From positions 1-18,591 of the forward strand of contig JALWWR010000096.1 of NCBI GenBank assembly GCA_026993045.1: DNA of 18,591 nt. Reading direction: 5' to 3'. This stretch comes from Thermodesulfatator sp. Lineage in GTDB: Bacteria > Desulfobacterota > Thermodesulfobacteria > Thermodesulfobacteriales > Thermodesulfobacteriaceae. Position 1 is the stretch's first letter; every line of letters starts with the position of its first letter. Below the pieces are notes generated by a model, which saw nothing but the letters and a program-made list of their open reading frames with translations, was not told where the DNA came from and made no database searches. Shown in pieces: positions 1 to 6,768 of this stretch. Made by a program: the position numbers and the translations under genes.

Positions 1-1452
1 TTTGTACTCCGAAAAATTTAGCTCCTTGTCCGGGAAGATCTCTAGGGCGAAGTGAAAATCCTTTTCGAGACGATTTAGATAATCCGCCTCTTCGGTAAAG
101 AATTCTGCCAGATCAGGGTGGAGATGGATTTCAAGAATTTTGCCTTTGAGATGCGGCCCCATGCGTTCCATGCGCCGGAAAATCTCGTAACACAAGGTCC
201 GCCGGCTTTTCACTCGCCCTTCTCCTCCACAATGGGGACAGGTTTCAAGCAAGGCCTCGTAAAGGGAATCCCGACGTCTTTCCCGGGTCATCTCTAAGAG
301 CCCGAAGTCCGAGATGGGTTTGACGGCGCTTTTGGCTCGATCAGCTTTTAGGGCCTCTTTAAGGGCCTGATAGACCTCTTCCCGATGTTCCGGCTCTTCC
401 ATATCAATAAAGTCAATTACAATTAGTCCCCCGATATTGCGTAAACGAAGCTGGTAGGCGATCTCTCGAGCGGCTTCCAAATTGGTCTTAAAGACGGTCT
501 CCTCTAGGTCCTTGCGGCCCACGTAACGGCCGGTGTTTACATCGATGGCCGTAAAGGCCTCGCAGGGTTCTATAACAATAAACCCTCCAGACTTTAGCCA
601 AACCTTACGGGCCAAAAGTTTTTTAGGATCCACGTCCAGACCATAGGTTTCAAAGAGCCCACGGGGACCTTCATGCAGCCTTACACAACCTCTGAGATGA
701 GGGGCGGCCCGGGCCAGAAAAGAAAGGATCTTTTGATAACCTTGGCGGTCGTCAATGACTACCGAGGAAACTTCCTTGGTGAAAAGATCGCGTACCGCCC
801 GCAAGCTGGCATCTAAATCTTCATAAACCAAAGCCGGGGCCCTAGCCTGTTCCGCCTGACTGGCGATCTCTTGCCATAAAGAGTGCAAAAATTCTATCTC
901 AGGCCGGATCTCTTTCGCAGTGACCCCCTCGGCCGCGGTGCGCACGATCCAGCCGGTGCCTGGCGGGCGTAATTCCTCTATTAGGGCTTTGAGGCGTTCC
1001 CTTTCGGTTTCATTTTTGATCTTCCGGGAGACCCCAATGTGGCTTAGATAGGGTAGGTAAACTAAATAATGTCCTGGCAGAGTAATGTTGGTAGAAATAC
1101 GGGCTCCTTTGCTCCCCACCGGTTCTTTTATCACCTGGACCAGGATCTCTTGCCCTTCTTTGAGGACCTCGCAGAGGCTCTTTTCGGGAAGGATCTTATC
1201 CTCCCCGAAGATCTCTTCTCCTTCTAGGACCGGCAGGAAGTCTCCTCCAAAGAGAAAGGCCGTTCGGGAAAGACCAATATCTACAAAGGCGGCCTTCATT
1301 CCCGGAAGGACTCGCACCACCCGTCCTTTATAGATATTGCCCACCACCCCCCTTTCCCGCGGGCGCTCTACATAAAACTCCACCAGCTGGCCCCCTTCCA
1401 CCAAGGCCACCCGCGTCTCATATGGGGCGTAATTGATTAGTAGTTCTGCCAA
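1..1452 (-). CDS. rng: Ribonuclease G/E family endoribonuclease, C-terminus cut off by the window edge
   Basis: This is a 5'-end-sensing, Mg-dependent endoribonuclease of the RNase E/G family, which processes rRNA precursors and starts mRNA decay. I translated 484 codons without a stop up to the left edge. The start is TTG at 1452-1450, giving MAELLINYAPYETRVALVEG, the usual opening of the family. An S1-like domain follows, with VDIGLSRTAF in its first part. The two metal-binding aspartates are D304 (in TAIDVNTG) and D347 (in VIDFIDM), and the zinc-link motif CPHC is at 405-408. All lie one residue from their E. coli RNase G positions (D303, D346, C404/C407). E. coli RNase G has 489 residues, so only the extreme C-terminus should be missing, and the long scaffold tail of RNase E is probably absent. 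The TTG directly follows the stop of the 33-residue gene upstream, and its GGAAGGA ribosome-binding sequence lies inside that gene, so translation is probably coupled. RNase E rather than G cannot be fully excluded. Confidence 0.93.
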   Translation of the reverse strand, partial: MAELLINYAPYETRVALVEGGQLVEFYVERPRERGVVGNIYKGRVVRVLPGMKAAFVDIGLSRTAFLFGGDFLPVLEGEEIFGEDKILPEKSLCEVLKEGQEILVQVIKEPVGSKGARISTNITLPGHYLVYLPYLSHIGVSRKIKNETERERLKALIEELRPPGTGWIVRTAAEGVTAKEIRPEIEFLHSLWQEIASQAEQARAPALVYEDLDASLRAVRDLFTKEVSSVVIDDRQGYQKILSFLARAAPHLRGCVRLHEGPRGLFETYGLDVDPKKLLARKVWLKSGGFIVIEPCEAFTAIDVNTGRYVGRKDLEETVFKTNLEAAREIAYQLRLRNIGGLIVIDFIDMEEPEHREEVYQALKEALKADRAKSAVKPISDFGLLEMTRERRRDSLYEALLETCPHCGGEGRVKSRRTLCYEIFRRMERMGPHLKGKILEIHLHPDLAEFFTEEADYLNRLEKDFHFALEIFPDKELNFSEYK

Positions 1453-1554
1453 TTATCCTTCCCGGGCTCCTTTGTGTTTCAGATATAAACCGTAAAGAAC
1501 CAAAATCATCCCTCCCAAGCCAATGAAAACATAAGTCCAGAAAAGATCATTCAT
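1453..1554 (-). CDS. 33-residue single-pass membrane protein
   Basis: ATG at 1554-1552 opens a 33-codon frame ending in TAA at 1455-1453. The start is MNDLFWTYVFIGLGGMILVL, and the product ends in a basic tail (LYLKHKGAREG). Residues about 5-24 form one hydrophobic helix, which with the positive C-terminal side suggests the tail lies in the cytoplasm. GGAGGAAGAAA just upstream is a good ribosome-binding site. The start overlaps the end of the 62-residue gene by 8 bases (ATGAATGA), and the stop abuts the TTG of the RNase G gene. Both junctions fit a real gene in a coupled chain. The size and layout recall CcmD-like mini-proteins, but no cytochrome-maturation gene is nearby and I do not assign it. 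Function unknown. Confidence 0.6.
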   Translation of the reverse strand: MNDLFWTYVFIGLGGMILVLYGLYLKHKGAREG

Positions 1555-1735
1555 TTTCTTCCTCCGGAGTCAAAAGAATAGAAGACATGGTCAAAATCAA
1601 CCATACCACCGTTCCACCACATAAAATAGTCAAAGGTGCTTTATTTAAAATGCCTCCTACTAACATTCCACCCATGACGATTTTTGAAAAATCACCCAGA
1701 AGATCGGATAATTTTTGGAGTTTTCTTTTCTTCAT
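1547..1735 (-). CDS. 62-residue protein with two predicted membrane helices
   Basis: A basic N-terminus (MKKRKLQKLSDLLGDFSK) is followed by two hydrophobic stretches, about residues 18-32 and 35-56, and an acidic tail (TPEEENE). This predicts a small helical hairpin in the inner membrane with both ends in the cytoplasm. The start overlaps the stop of the purine nucleoside phosphorylase gene by 4 bases (ATGA), and its end overlaps the next small gene by 8 bases. The layout (charged N-terminus, GG-containing hairpin) resembles short two-helix hypothetical proteins of other phyla, but I do not recognise a characterised family. Position in the chain and codon content support a real gene. Function unknown. 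Confidence 0.7.
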   Translation of the reverse strand: MKKRKLQKLSDLLGDFSKIVMGGMLVGGILNKAPLTILCGGTVVWLILTMSSILLTPEEENE

Positions 1736-2556
1736 AATTTTTCTATAAACCCCTCGATGAGGCGCGTCAAACGGGCCTCGGCGGCCTGGGCCTGGGCGAT
1801 GACTTCCTCAAGAAGGATAGGTTTAAAGTGGTCCGGATCGTTCACGTTGGCGATCACCGAGACCCCCAAGACTTCCATGCCGGCGTGCACGGCTACGATT
1901 ACCTCTGGCACGGTGGACATCCCTACGGCGTCGGCCCCGATGAGACGTAGAAACCGGGTTTCAGCCGGAGTCTCAAGGCTCGGTCCGGGAACCGCTACGT
2001 AGACCCCCTCTTGGATCTCCTCTCCGAGCTCCCGGGCGGTCTGCCAAAAGAGCTCGCGGAGCCTTCGACTGTAAGCCTCTGATAGATCTGGAAAACGAGG
2101 CCCCCAGTCCTCCCGGTTAGGCCCCCGCAGGGGATTGTCAGGGATGAGATTAATATGGTCCCGGATGAGCATGAGGTCTCCGGGGCGAAAATTCAGATTA
2201 AGGCCTCCAGCGGCGTTTGAGACGATCAAGATCCGAGCCCCAAGAAGGCTCATCACCCGAAGGGGCAGGGTGAGCTCTCGGGTGGAATACCCCTCGTAGT
2301 AGTGAAATCTTCCCCTGAAGGCCGCTACTTTGCGGCCGGCAAACCGCCCTATCACCAGCTCGCCGGCATGACTCTCTACCGTAGAGACCGGAAACGAGGG
2401 TATCTCCCGGTAAGGGATGGCCACTTCCCTTTCTATCCTTTCTCCTACCCCCGAGAGCCCGGTCCCCAGAATAAGTAGTATCTCGGGAACTTCTGGTAGA
2501 TGGGAGGCTAAATATTGGCGGGCCTGTTCCACGCGCTCAAAGTAGTTTTTAAACAT
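1732..2556 (-). CDS. punA: Purine nucleoside phosphorylase, trimeric type
   Basis: The product cleaves purine (deoxy)nucleosides with phosphate to the free base and (deoxy)ribose-1-phosphate in the cytosol, for purine salvage. At 274 residues it has the length of the trimeric PNP/MTAP family. Visible motifs are GTGLSG (31-36, phosphate loop), SHAG (62-65), RGRFHYYEGYS (81-91, with H85 and Y87), SNAAGG (113-118), GPSLETPAE (191-199, with the base-binding E195) and GMSTVPE (212-218, with M213). The specificity position after beta-strand GVSVIAN is N237, matching human PNP N243, where 5'-methylthioadenosine phosphorylases have Asp. That predicts guanosine/inosine rather than MTA as substrate. 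The ATG overlaps the end of the MscS gene by 8 bases and the stop overlaps the next small gene by 4. The subfamily call is inferred from these residues only. Confidence 0.92.
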   Translation of the reverse strand: MFKNYFERVEQARQYLASHLPEVPEILLILGTGLSGVGERIEREVAIPYREIPSFPVSTVESHAGELVIGRFAGRKVAAFRGRFHYYEGYSTRELTLPLRVMSLLGARILIVSNAAGGLNLNFRPGDLMLIRDHINLIPDNPLRGPNREDWGPRFPDLSEAYSRRLRELFWQTARELGEEIQEGVYVAVPGPSLETPAETRFLRLIGADAVGMSTVPEVIVAVHAGMEVLGVSVIANVNDPDHFKPILLEEVIAQAQAAEARLTRLIEGFIEKL

Positions 2557-3454
2557 GGGAGCCTCCAGAAGGGGGTTTTAATGTGGCTAAGATTTGGGGG
2601 CTTATGGTCCGTAAATGCAGATCCCGTTGAGGGAAGGGGATTTCAATTCCGGCTTCAAGCAGGGCCTCATGGATAGCATAGTAGTAGTCGCTTTTGATTC
2701 GGGCTAGGGGCTTTTGGTGTTTGGACTGTCTGATCCATACCGAAAGAGCGAAGTTTAAGGCGCTGTCCCCAAAACCTTCGAACCATACTTCTAAAGGGTG
2801 TTCGGGGTCTATTTCCGTAGTCTCTAACCTTTGGGCGGCCTTTAGTATGGTCTCTTTTACTTTTGAGGGCGAGCTGCCATAGGCTACTCCAAAGGGTAGG
2901 TGTAGTCGTCGCCAGTCATCCTCGTAGGTCCAAGTGGAGATCCGTTTGGAGATGAATTCCGAGTTGGGAACGATGAGATCTTGGCCGTCAAAGGTCCGCA
3001 AGATGGTGGAGCGCATGGCGATCTTTTTGACTACGCCCAAGGTCCCGTCTTCCAATTCCACTAGATCCCCCACCCGAAGGCTGCCTTCGGTAAGGAGGAT
3101 GATACCGGAAATAAAATTGCTGGTGATGGTTTGGAGCCCAAAACCTATTCCCACGCCAAGGGCGCCCAAGACTATGCCCACCTGGGTCAGGTTGAGTCCG
3201 GCACTGGATAGAGCCACCAAGAGGATCACCACCAAGAAGGCATAATAAAAGAGGGTTACTAGAGAGTTGACCACACTGGCCGTTAAATGAAAGCGTCCCA
3301 CTAGAAATTTTTCTAATTTGCGGCGGACATAACGCAGGAGAAAAATTCCCAGACCCAGGATAAGAAAAAATTTGAGGAGCCCAGCCAAGGTGAAAGAGGT
3401 CTCCCCCAGCTTTACCAAAGGATAGGTCAAGACGTGGGACCAGCTTTCTAACAT
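2549..3454 (-). CDS. MscS-family mechanosensitive ion channel
   Basis: This is a small-conductance mechanosensitive channel of the inner membrane, expected to release solutes on hypo-osmotic shock. The 301 residues match the size of E. coli MscS (286). Hydrophobic segments lie at about 22-42, 62-84 and 91-122. The third carries the Gly/Ala-rich pore helix (GIVLGALGVGIGFGLQ, 93-108). It is followed by the beta domain (RVGDLVELEDGTLGVVKKI, 127-145, and IVPNSEF, 161-167) and a C-terminal alpha/beta domain with the typical IPFPQRDLHLR end. It is the first gene of the minus-strand chain, and its last 8 bases overlap the punA start. Only a weak purine-rich stretch precedes the ATG. Which MscS paralogue it represents cannot be told from sequence alone. 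Confidence 0.92.
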   Translation of the reverse strand: MLESWSHVLTYPLVKLGETSFTLAGLLKFFLILGLGIFLLRYVRRKLEKFLVGRFHLTASVVNSLVTLFYYAFLVVILLVALSSAGLNLTQVGIVLGALGVGIGFGLQTITSNFISGIILLTEGSLRVGDLVELEDGTLGVVKKIAMRSTILRTFDGQDLIVPNSEFISKRISTWTYEDDWRRLHLPFGVAYGSSPSKVKETILKAAQRLETTEIDPEHPLEVWFEGFGDSALNFALSVWIRQSKHQKPLARIKSDYYYAIHEALLEAGIEIPFPQRDLHLRTISPQILATLKPPSGGSHV

Positions 3455-3545
3455 CTTTAAGTCTTCTCGAAGTTTTAGCCCTGAACGAGCATCCGATTTT
3501 GAGATACTTTATCAATTTTACAGCCTTCCTCAAAGGAGAAAGGGA
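3455..3545. promoter_or_regulatory. Divergent intergenic region between the mscS chain and the FAH-family gene
   Basis: These 91 bases separate two divergently transcribed operons, so both promoters are expected here or just inside the genes. The middle is A+T rich (about 3495-3520). The FAH-family gene has a clear AAAGGAG at 3532-3538, seven bases before its ATG. I could not find a -35/-10 pair with good spacing on either strand, so no promoter is placed. Confidence 0.4.
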
Positions 3546-4295
3546 ATGAAGATCCTTCGTTTCCGTTGGCAAAATCAAGAAGGGTGGGGGAGATTGGAAG
3601 GCTCTAAGGTCTGGCCCCTCTCTGGGGCTCGTTCTTTCCTTCCTTCCGAAGGGGTTGAGATTACCGAGGTTAAACTTCTGGCTCCCACGGTGCCCACCAA
3701 GATCGTGGCTGTGGGACTAAACTACAGAGATCACGCCGAAGAACTGGGCATGGAAATTCCGGAAGAGCCTCTGATCTTCCTAAAACCCCCATCGGCGGTG
3801 ATCGGCCCTGAAGATCATATTCGTTTGCCTTCCGGAGCGGGGCGGGTGGACTACGAGGCCGAACTTGCGGTAGTGATAGGGAAGACTGCCCGGAAGGTTT
3901 CTCCCGTTTCCGCCAGGGAGTATATCTTGGGTTACACCTGCTTCAACGATGTCACCGCCCGCGATCTCCAGCGCAAAGATGGCCAGTGGACCCGGGCCAA
4001 GAGTTTTGACACCTTCGCCCCTATCGGCCCCTGGATCGAAACCGATCTCGATCCACAGGCGGTAAGGATTCGGGCCTATCTCAACGGAGAACTCGTCCAG
4101 GACTCTTCTACGGAAAAACTCATCTTTCCCGTCTATGAACTGGTGAGCTTCATCTCGCACGTGCTGACCCTTTATCCCGGAGACGTGATCGCCACCGGCA
4201 CTCCACCCGGGGTAGGTCCCCTTTCTCCCGGAGATGTGGTGGAGATCGAGGTGGAGGGCGTGGGCCGCCTGGTGAATTTCGTAAAAGGAGATTAA
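3546..4295 (+). CDS. Fumarylacetoacetate hydrolase (FAH) family protein, acylpyruvase/isomerase-like
   Basis: Members of this family use a bound divalent metal to hydrolyse, decarboxylate or isomerise beta-diketo acids and acylpyruvates, in the cytosol. At 249 residues this is the short FAHD1/HpcE-like form. The family signature is complete: AVGLNYRDHAEE (55-66), FLKPPSAVIG (78-87), metal ligands E104 and E106 in DYEAELAVVIG, D135 in FNDVTARD, the active-site lysine region RAKSFDTFAPIGPW (150-163), and the GDVIATGTPPGVG turn (212-224). The exact substrate cannot be deduced; oxaloacetate, acylpyruvates and homoprotocatechuate intermediates are all known for relatives. The neighbours (MOSC, AhbD) do not suggest an aromatic degradation pathway. 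It leads the plus-strand group, and AAAGGAG sits at the right distance from the ATG. Confidence 0.9.
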   Translation: MKILRFRWQNQEGWGRLEGSKVWPLSGARSFLPSEGVEITEVKLLAPTVPTKIVAVGLNYRDHAEELGMEIPEEPLIFLKPPSAVIGPEDHIRLPSGAGRVDYEAELAVVIGKTARKVSPVSAREYILGYTCFNDVTARDLQRKDGQWTRAKSFDTFAPIGPWIETDLDPQAVRIRAYLNGELVQDSSTEKLIFPVYELVSFISHVLTLYPGDVIATGTPPGVGPLSPGDVVEIEVEGVGRLVNFVKGD

Positions 4296-4304
4296 ATTAA
4301 ATTT

Positions 4305-4493
4305 ATGGTCCTTTCTGCGGAAAAGCTTCCCCGCTATACCTATCGGGATTACCTCGCCTGGGAGGCGGAGGTTTATGTGCTTTCCCGCGGACGCTATAGC
4401 CTTTTTAAACGGGTCAAAAATGAAAAGGTGCGTTTTGATCTATCTCATTGTGAGATAAAACTTGATTTTGGAAGGATCTTTGTGGGAGGTTAG
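4305..4493 (+). pseudogene. Probable relic of a Uma2-family (PF05685) gene with the core deleted
   Basis: The 62-codon frame reads as two ends of a longer protein joined together. Residues 1-19 (MVLSAEKLPRYTYRDYLAW) look like the start of Uma2/DUF820 proteins, restriction-endonuclease-fold proteins of about 190 residues that often begin with a (Y/F)TYxDYLxW(E/P) phrase. Residues from about 21 (AEVYVLSRGRYSLFKRV) to the end (a KVRFDL...CEIKLDFGRIF pattern) look like the usual C-terminal strands that follow the catalytic core. The expected middle, with the ELIDG motif and the D-ExK catalytic residues, is absent, and the join near residue 20 keeps the frame. I infer an in-frame internal deletion of roughly 120-140 codons. 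AAAGGAG lies 13 or more bases upstream, which is far, so translation may be weak. The end of the frame contains GGGAGG, which serves the MOSC gene 3 bases downstream. Family recognition is from memory of its consensus; a small unrelated protein remains possible. Confidence 0.5.
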
Positions 4494-4496
4494 ATT

Positions 4497-4940
4497 ATGC
4501 AGGGCAAGGTGGTGGCCCTTTCTGTGAGTCGTAAAAAGGGGGTGCCCAAGGAAAACGTCCCCGAGGTAAAGATTGTTGAAGGCTATGGGGTGGAAGGCGA
4601 TGCCCACGGCGGCTCTTGGCACCGGCAGGTGAGTTTTCTCGATACGGCTACTCTGGAATACATGCAGGAGCTCATCGGGCGCGAGATCCGCCCTGGTGAG
4701 CTTGCGGAAAACGTAACTGTCGATCTTGATCTATCGGAAGTAGAAGTTGGAGACAGGATCTCTGCTGGAGAGTGCCTTTTTGAAGTGACGCAGATCGGCA
4801 AGAAGTGCCATACCGGATGTGCCATCTTCCAGCGGGTGGGTCGCTGTGAGATGCGCAACCGGGGCATTTTCACCCGCGTGATAAAGGGAGGGATCTTGAG
4901 AGTAGGAGACTCGGTCCAGGTATTAAAAATCACGTCCTAG
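4497..4940 (+). CDS. Stand-alone MOSC-domain protein
   Basis: MOSC domains (beta-barrels shared with molybdenum cofactor sulfurases) carry sulfur on a conserved cysteine or handle molybdenum cofactor. At 147 residues this is the single-domain bacterial type. Visible are the N-terminal strand KVVALSVSRKKGVPK, the GVEGDAHGGSWHRQVS phrase (31-46), ELAENVTVD (68-76), and the cysteine cluster GKKCHTGC (101-108) with C117 in GRCEM. Then comes the closing IFTRVIKGGILRVGD (124-138). C104, C108 and C117 are the candidate functional cysteines. A strong ribosome-binding site (GGGAGG) lies in the end of the relic gene before it. Its TAG stop at 4938-4940 overlaps the AGGAGG of ahbD, so the two genes are probably co-translated. 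Molybdenum cofactor use is the family expectation; a role in handing sulfur or metal to the heme pathway would be speculation. Confidence 0.85.
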   Translation: MQGKVVALSVSRKKGVPKENVPEVKIVEGYGVEGDAHGGSWHRQVSFLDTATLEYMQELIGREIRPGELAENVTVDLDLSEVEVGDRISAGECLFEVTQIGKKCHTGCAIFQRVGRCEMRNRGIFTRVIKGGILRVGDSVQVLKITS

Positions 4941-4949
4941 GAGGTCTGA

Positions 4950-6023
4950 ATGCATCCTCACGCCCAAAAGGAAGGTCCGCAGTTTGTGCCTCGACTTATC
5001 GCTTGGGAGCTTACGCGGTCGTGCAATCTGGATTGCGTGCACTGCCGGGCTGCAGCCTCCCGTGGTCCTTACGAGGGCGAGCTTACCACCGAGGAGTGTT
5101 TGCGTATTCTCGAAGAGATCTCTCAAGTGGCCAAACCCATCATCATCCTTACCGGCGGTGAACCTCTTCTCCGCGACGACCTTCTTGAACTAACGAGGCG
5201 TGCGAAAGAGCTGGGTCTGCGCCCGGTGCTGGCCACCAACGGCACCCTTCTCACGGAGGATTTAGCCCGGAAATTAAAGGAGGCCGGAATCGCCCGGGCC
5301 AGTATAAGTCTCGATGGGGCCAGTCCCGAGGCCCACGACGATTTCCGGAAGATGCCCGGAGCTTTCGAAGGGGCTCTCAAAGGAATAGAAATCCTCAAGA
5401 AGGTGGGCATTCCCTTCCAGATCAACACCACGGTTACGGCCAAAAACCTTGAGGAGCTACCTAAAGTCCACGAGCTGGCCAAAAAGCTCGGAGCGGTGGC
5501 GCACCACATTTTTCTGCTAGTTCCTGTAGGCCGGGGAAAGGAACTGGCCGAGGAGAGTCTTCCGCCTGAGGTGTACGAAAAGACCCTGCATTGGTTCTAT
5601 GACCAAAGGGAGACCGCAGGGCTTCACCTCAAGGCCACCTGCGCCCCGCATTACTACCGGATCCTTCGGGAACGGGCCCGGGCCGAGGGCAAACCGGTAA
5701 CCATGGAGACCTTCGGGCTTGACGCCGTGACCCGGGGGTGTCTTGCCGGTACGGGGTTCTGTTTCATCTCCCATACCGGAATCGTTCAGACTTGCGGCTA
5801 CTTAGAGATAGAATGTGGAAACCTCCGCCAGCAGTCCTTCCCTGAGGTGTGGTGGCACTCCGAGGTCTTTAATAAACTCCGAGATTTTAAGAACTACAAG
5901 GGAAAATGCGGACGGTGCGAGTACATCCGGGTCTGCGGAGGGTGTCGGGCTCGGGCCTACGAGGCTACCGGAGATTATCTGGAAGAAGAACCCTTATGTA
6001 CTTACCAGCCCCGAAAGTCTTAA
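4950..6023 (+). CDS. ahbD: Heme b synthase AhbD, radical SAM/SPASM decarboxylase
   Basis: AhbD carries out the last step of the siroheme-dependent heme pathway. It removes two propionate carboxyls of iron-coproporphyrin III to leave vinyl groups, giving heme b. The 357 residues hold the radical SAM motif CNLDCVHC (C25, C29, C32), GGEP (69-72), ATNGT (95-99) and SLDG (120-123). The C-terminal part has the cysteines of the auxiliary [4Fe-4S] cluster region (C264, C271, C282, C289, C320, C323, C329, C332, C350). The phrases LKATCAPHYYR (227-237), TGFCFISHTG (268-277), CGYLE (282-286) and VCGGCRARAYEATG (328-341) are those I associate with AhbD rather than MoaA, PqqE or NirJ. AGGAGG six bases before the ATG supports this start. 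It follows the MOSC gene closely. The rest of the pathway (ahbA/B, ahbC) is not in the window. Its stop overlaps the converging ykgJ-type gene by 4 bases. Confidence 0.88.
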   Translation: MHPHAQKEGPQFVPRLIAWELTRSCNLDCVHCRAAASRGPYEGELTTEECLRILEEISQVAKPIIILTGGEPLLRDDLLELTRRAKELGLRPVLATNGTLLTEDLARKLKEAGIARASISLDGASPEAHDDFRKMPGAFEGALKGIEILKKVGIPFQINTTVTAKNLEELPKVHELAKKLGAVAHHIFLLVPVGRGKELAEESLPPEVYEKTLHWFYDQRETAGLHLKATCAPHYYRILRERARAEGKPVTMETFGLDAVTRGCLAGTGFCFISHTGIVQTCGYLEIECGNLRQQSFPEVWWHSEVFNKLRDFKNYKGKCGRCEYIRVCGGCRARAYEATGDYLEEEPLCTYQPRKS

Positions 6024-6763
6024 TCGAAAACCAAGACCTTTTCTAGGACGAACTCGATTCCACGCTCTAAGATCTTTTCTTCGGAAAGGTCTTCCAAGGG
6101 CGGCAGTCCCAGCTCTGGGGCCAGCTCTCGAAAGCGGGGAAGATCATATAAGGCTATAAAGATCAGGTCCAGCTGGTCGCCGGTAAGGGGGGCTTCGGCG
6201 TGTTTTTGGCGTCGGGCCACTACCTTTCCAAAAAGATCGTTATAGTGGTGATATTCTAGGAGCCCTTGTTCGGTGAGAAATTCCTTCACTTTGAGGGATC
6301 GTTTTTCATAGTGGCCCTTACACTGGGTTTCTCGAATAATGCGATAAATCTCCAGAGGCTCTCCAGTCTCGGGGTCTTCTTTTAAAAAACGGGCCAAGGG
6401 ATAGGTGCGGCAGGCTGAAGGTCGATCCGGATACACGCTGCAGCCCTCAGACTTTAAAAAGGGACAGGCAAAGTCATGGGGGTTCATGGGCACGGAGACC
6501 ACAGGAAGCTGGGTAACCTCCCCAATATAGGCCTCTCCATACCGGTCCAGGAATTCCTGTGGGGATAGTCCCAGGGCCCTTCTCAAACGCAAAAAGTCAT
6601 AAGGGGAAAGCACCAGATGCACATCGTAACAACACCGGTTGAAACAGCTTATGCCAGGATAACAAGCGAACCGGAATTCGTCTTCTAGACGCAATTCTCT
6701 AGGATCAAAGACTGGTTCTTCCAACCCTTCCTCCGTTTTGAGTTTTAAGCTAAAATACCCCAA
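6020..6763 (-). CDS. YkgJ-family cysteine-cluster (probable iron-sulfur or zinc) protein
   Basis: Proteins of this family (PF03692) share a cluster of eight cysteines thought to bind Zn or an Fe-S centre; their biochemical role is mostly undefined. In this 247-residue protein the cysteines are C34, C40, C44, C45 (CYPGISCFNRCC), C100 and C108 (CPFLKSEGC), C118 in YPDRPSACRTYPL, and C148. Both the spacing and the RP-AC-R-YPL phrase are typical. The C-terminal 90 residues look helical and without a motif I know. The start is TTG at 6763-6761, with GAGG eight bases before it; the only nearby ATG upstream is in another frame. The gene is convergent with ahbD (4-base tail overlap) and divergent from the next gene, with 5 bases between the two starts. 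A link with AhbD is not shown by orientation. Confidence 0.85.
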   Translation of the reverse strand: MGYFSLKLKTEEGLEEPVFDPRELRLEDEFRFACYPGISCFNRCCYDVHLVLSPYDFLRLRRALGLSPQEFLDRYGEAYIGEVTQLPVVSVPMNPHDFACPFLKSEGCSVYPDRPSACRTYPLARFLKEDPETGEPLEIYRIIRETQCKGHYEKRSLKVKEFLTEQGLLEYHHYNDLFGKVVARRQKHAEAPLTGDQLDLIFIALYDLPRFRELAPELGLPPLEDLSEEKILERGIEFVLEKVLVFD

Positions 6764-6768
6764 GATCA

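Noticed and set aside
2988..3578. 196-codon minus-strand frame overlapping mscS in another frame
   Set aside because: The product is Pro/Ser/Arg rich and without domain character, while mscS in the same bases is clearly genuine.
3780..4160. 126-codon minus-strand frame opposite the FAH-family gene
   Set aside because: It lies wholly inside a gene with intact catalytic motifs and has no recognisable features.
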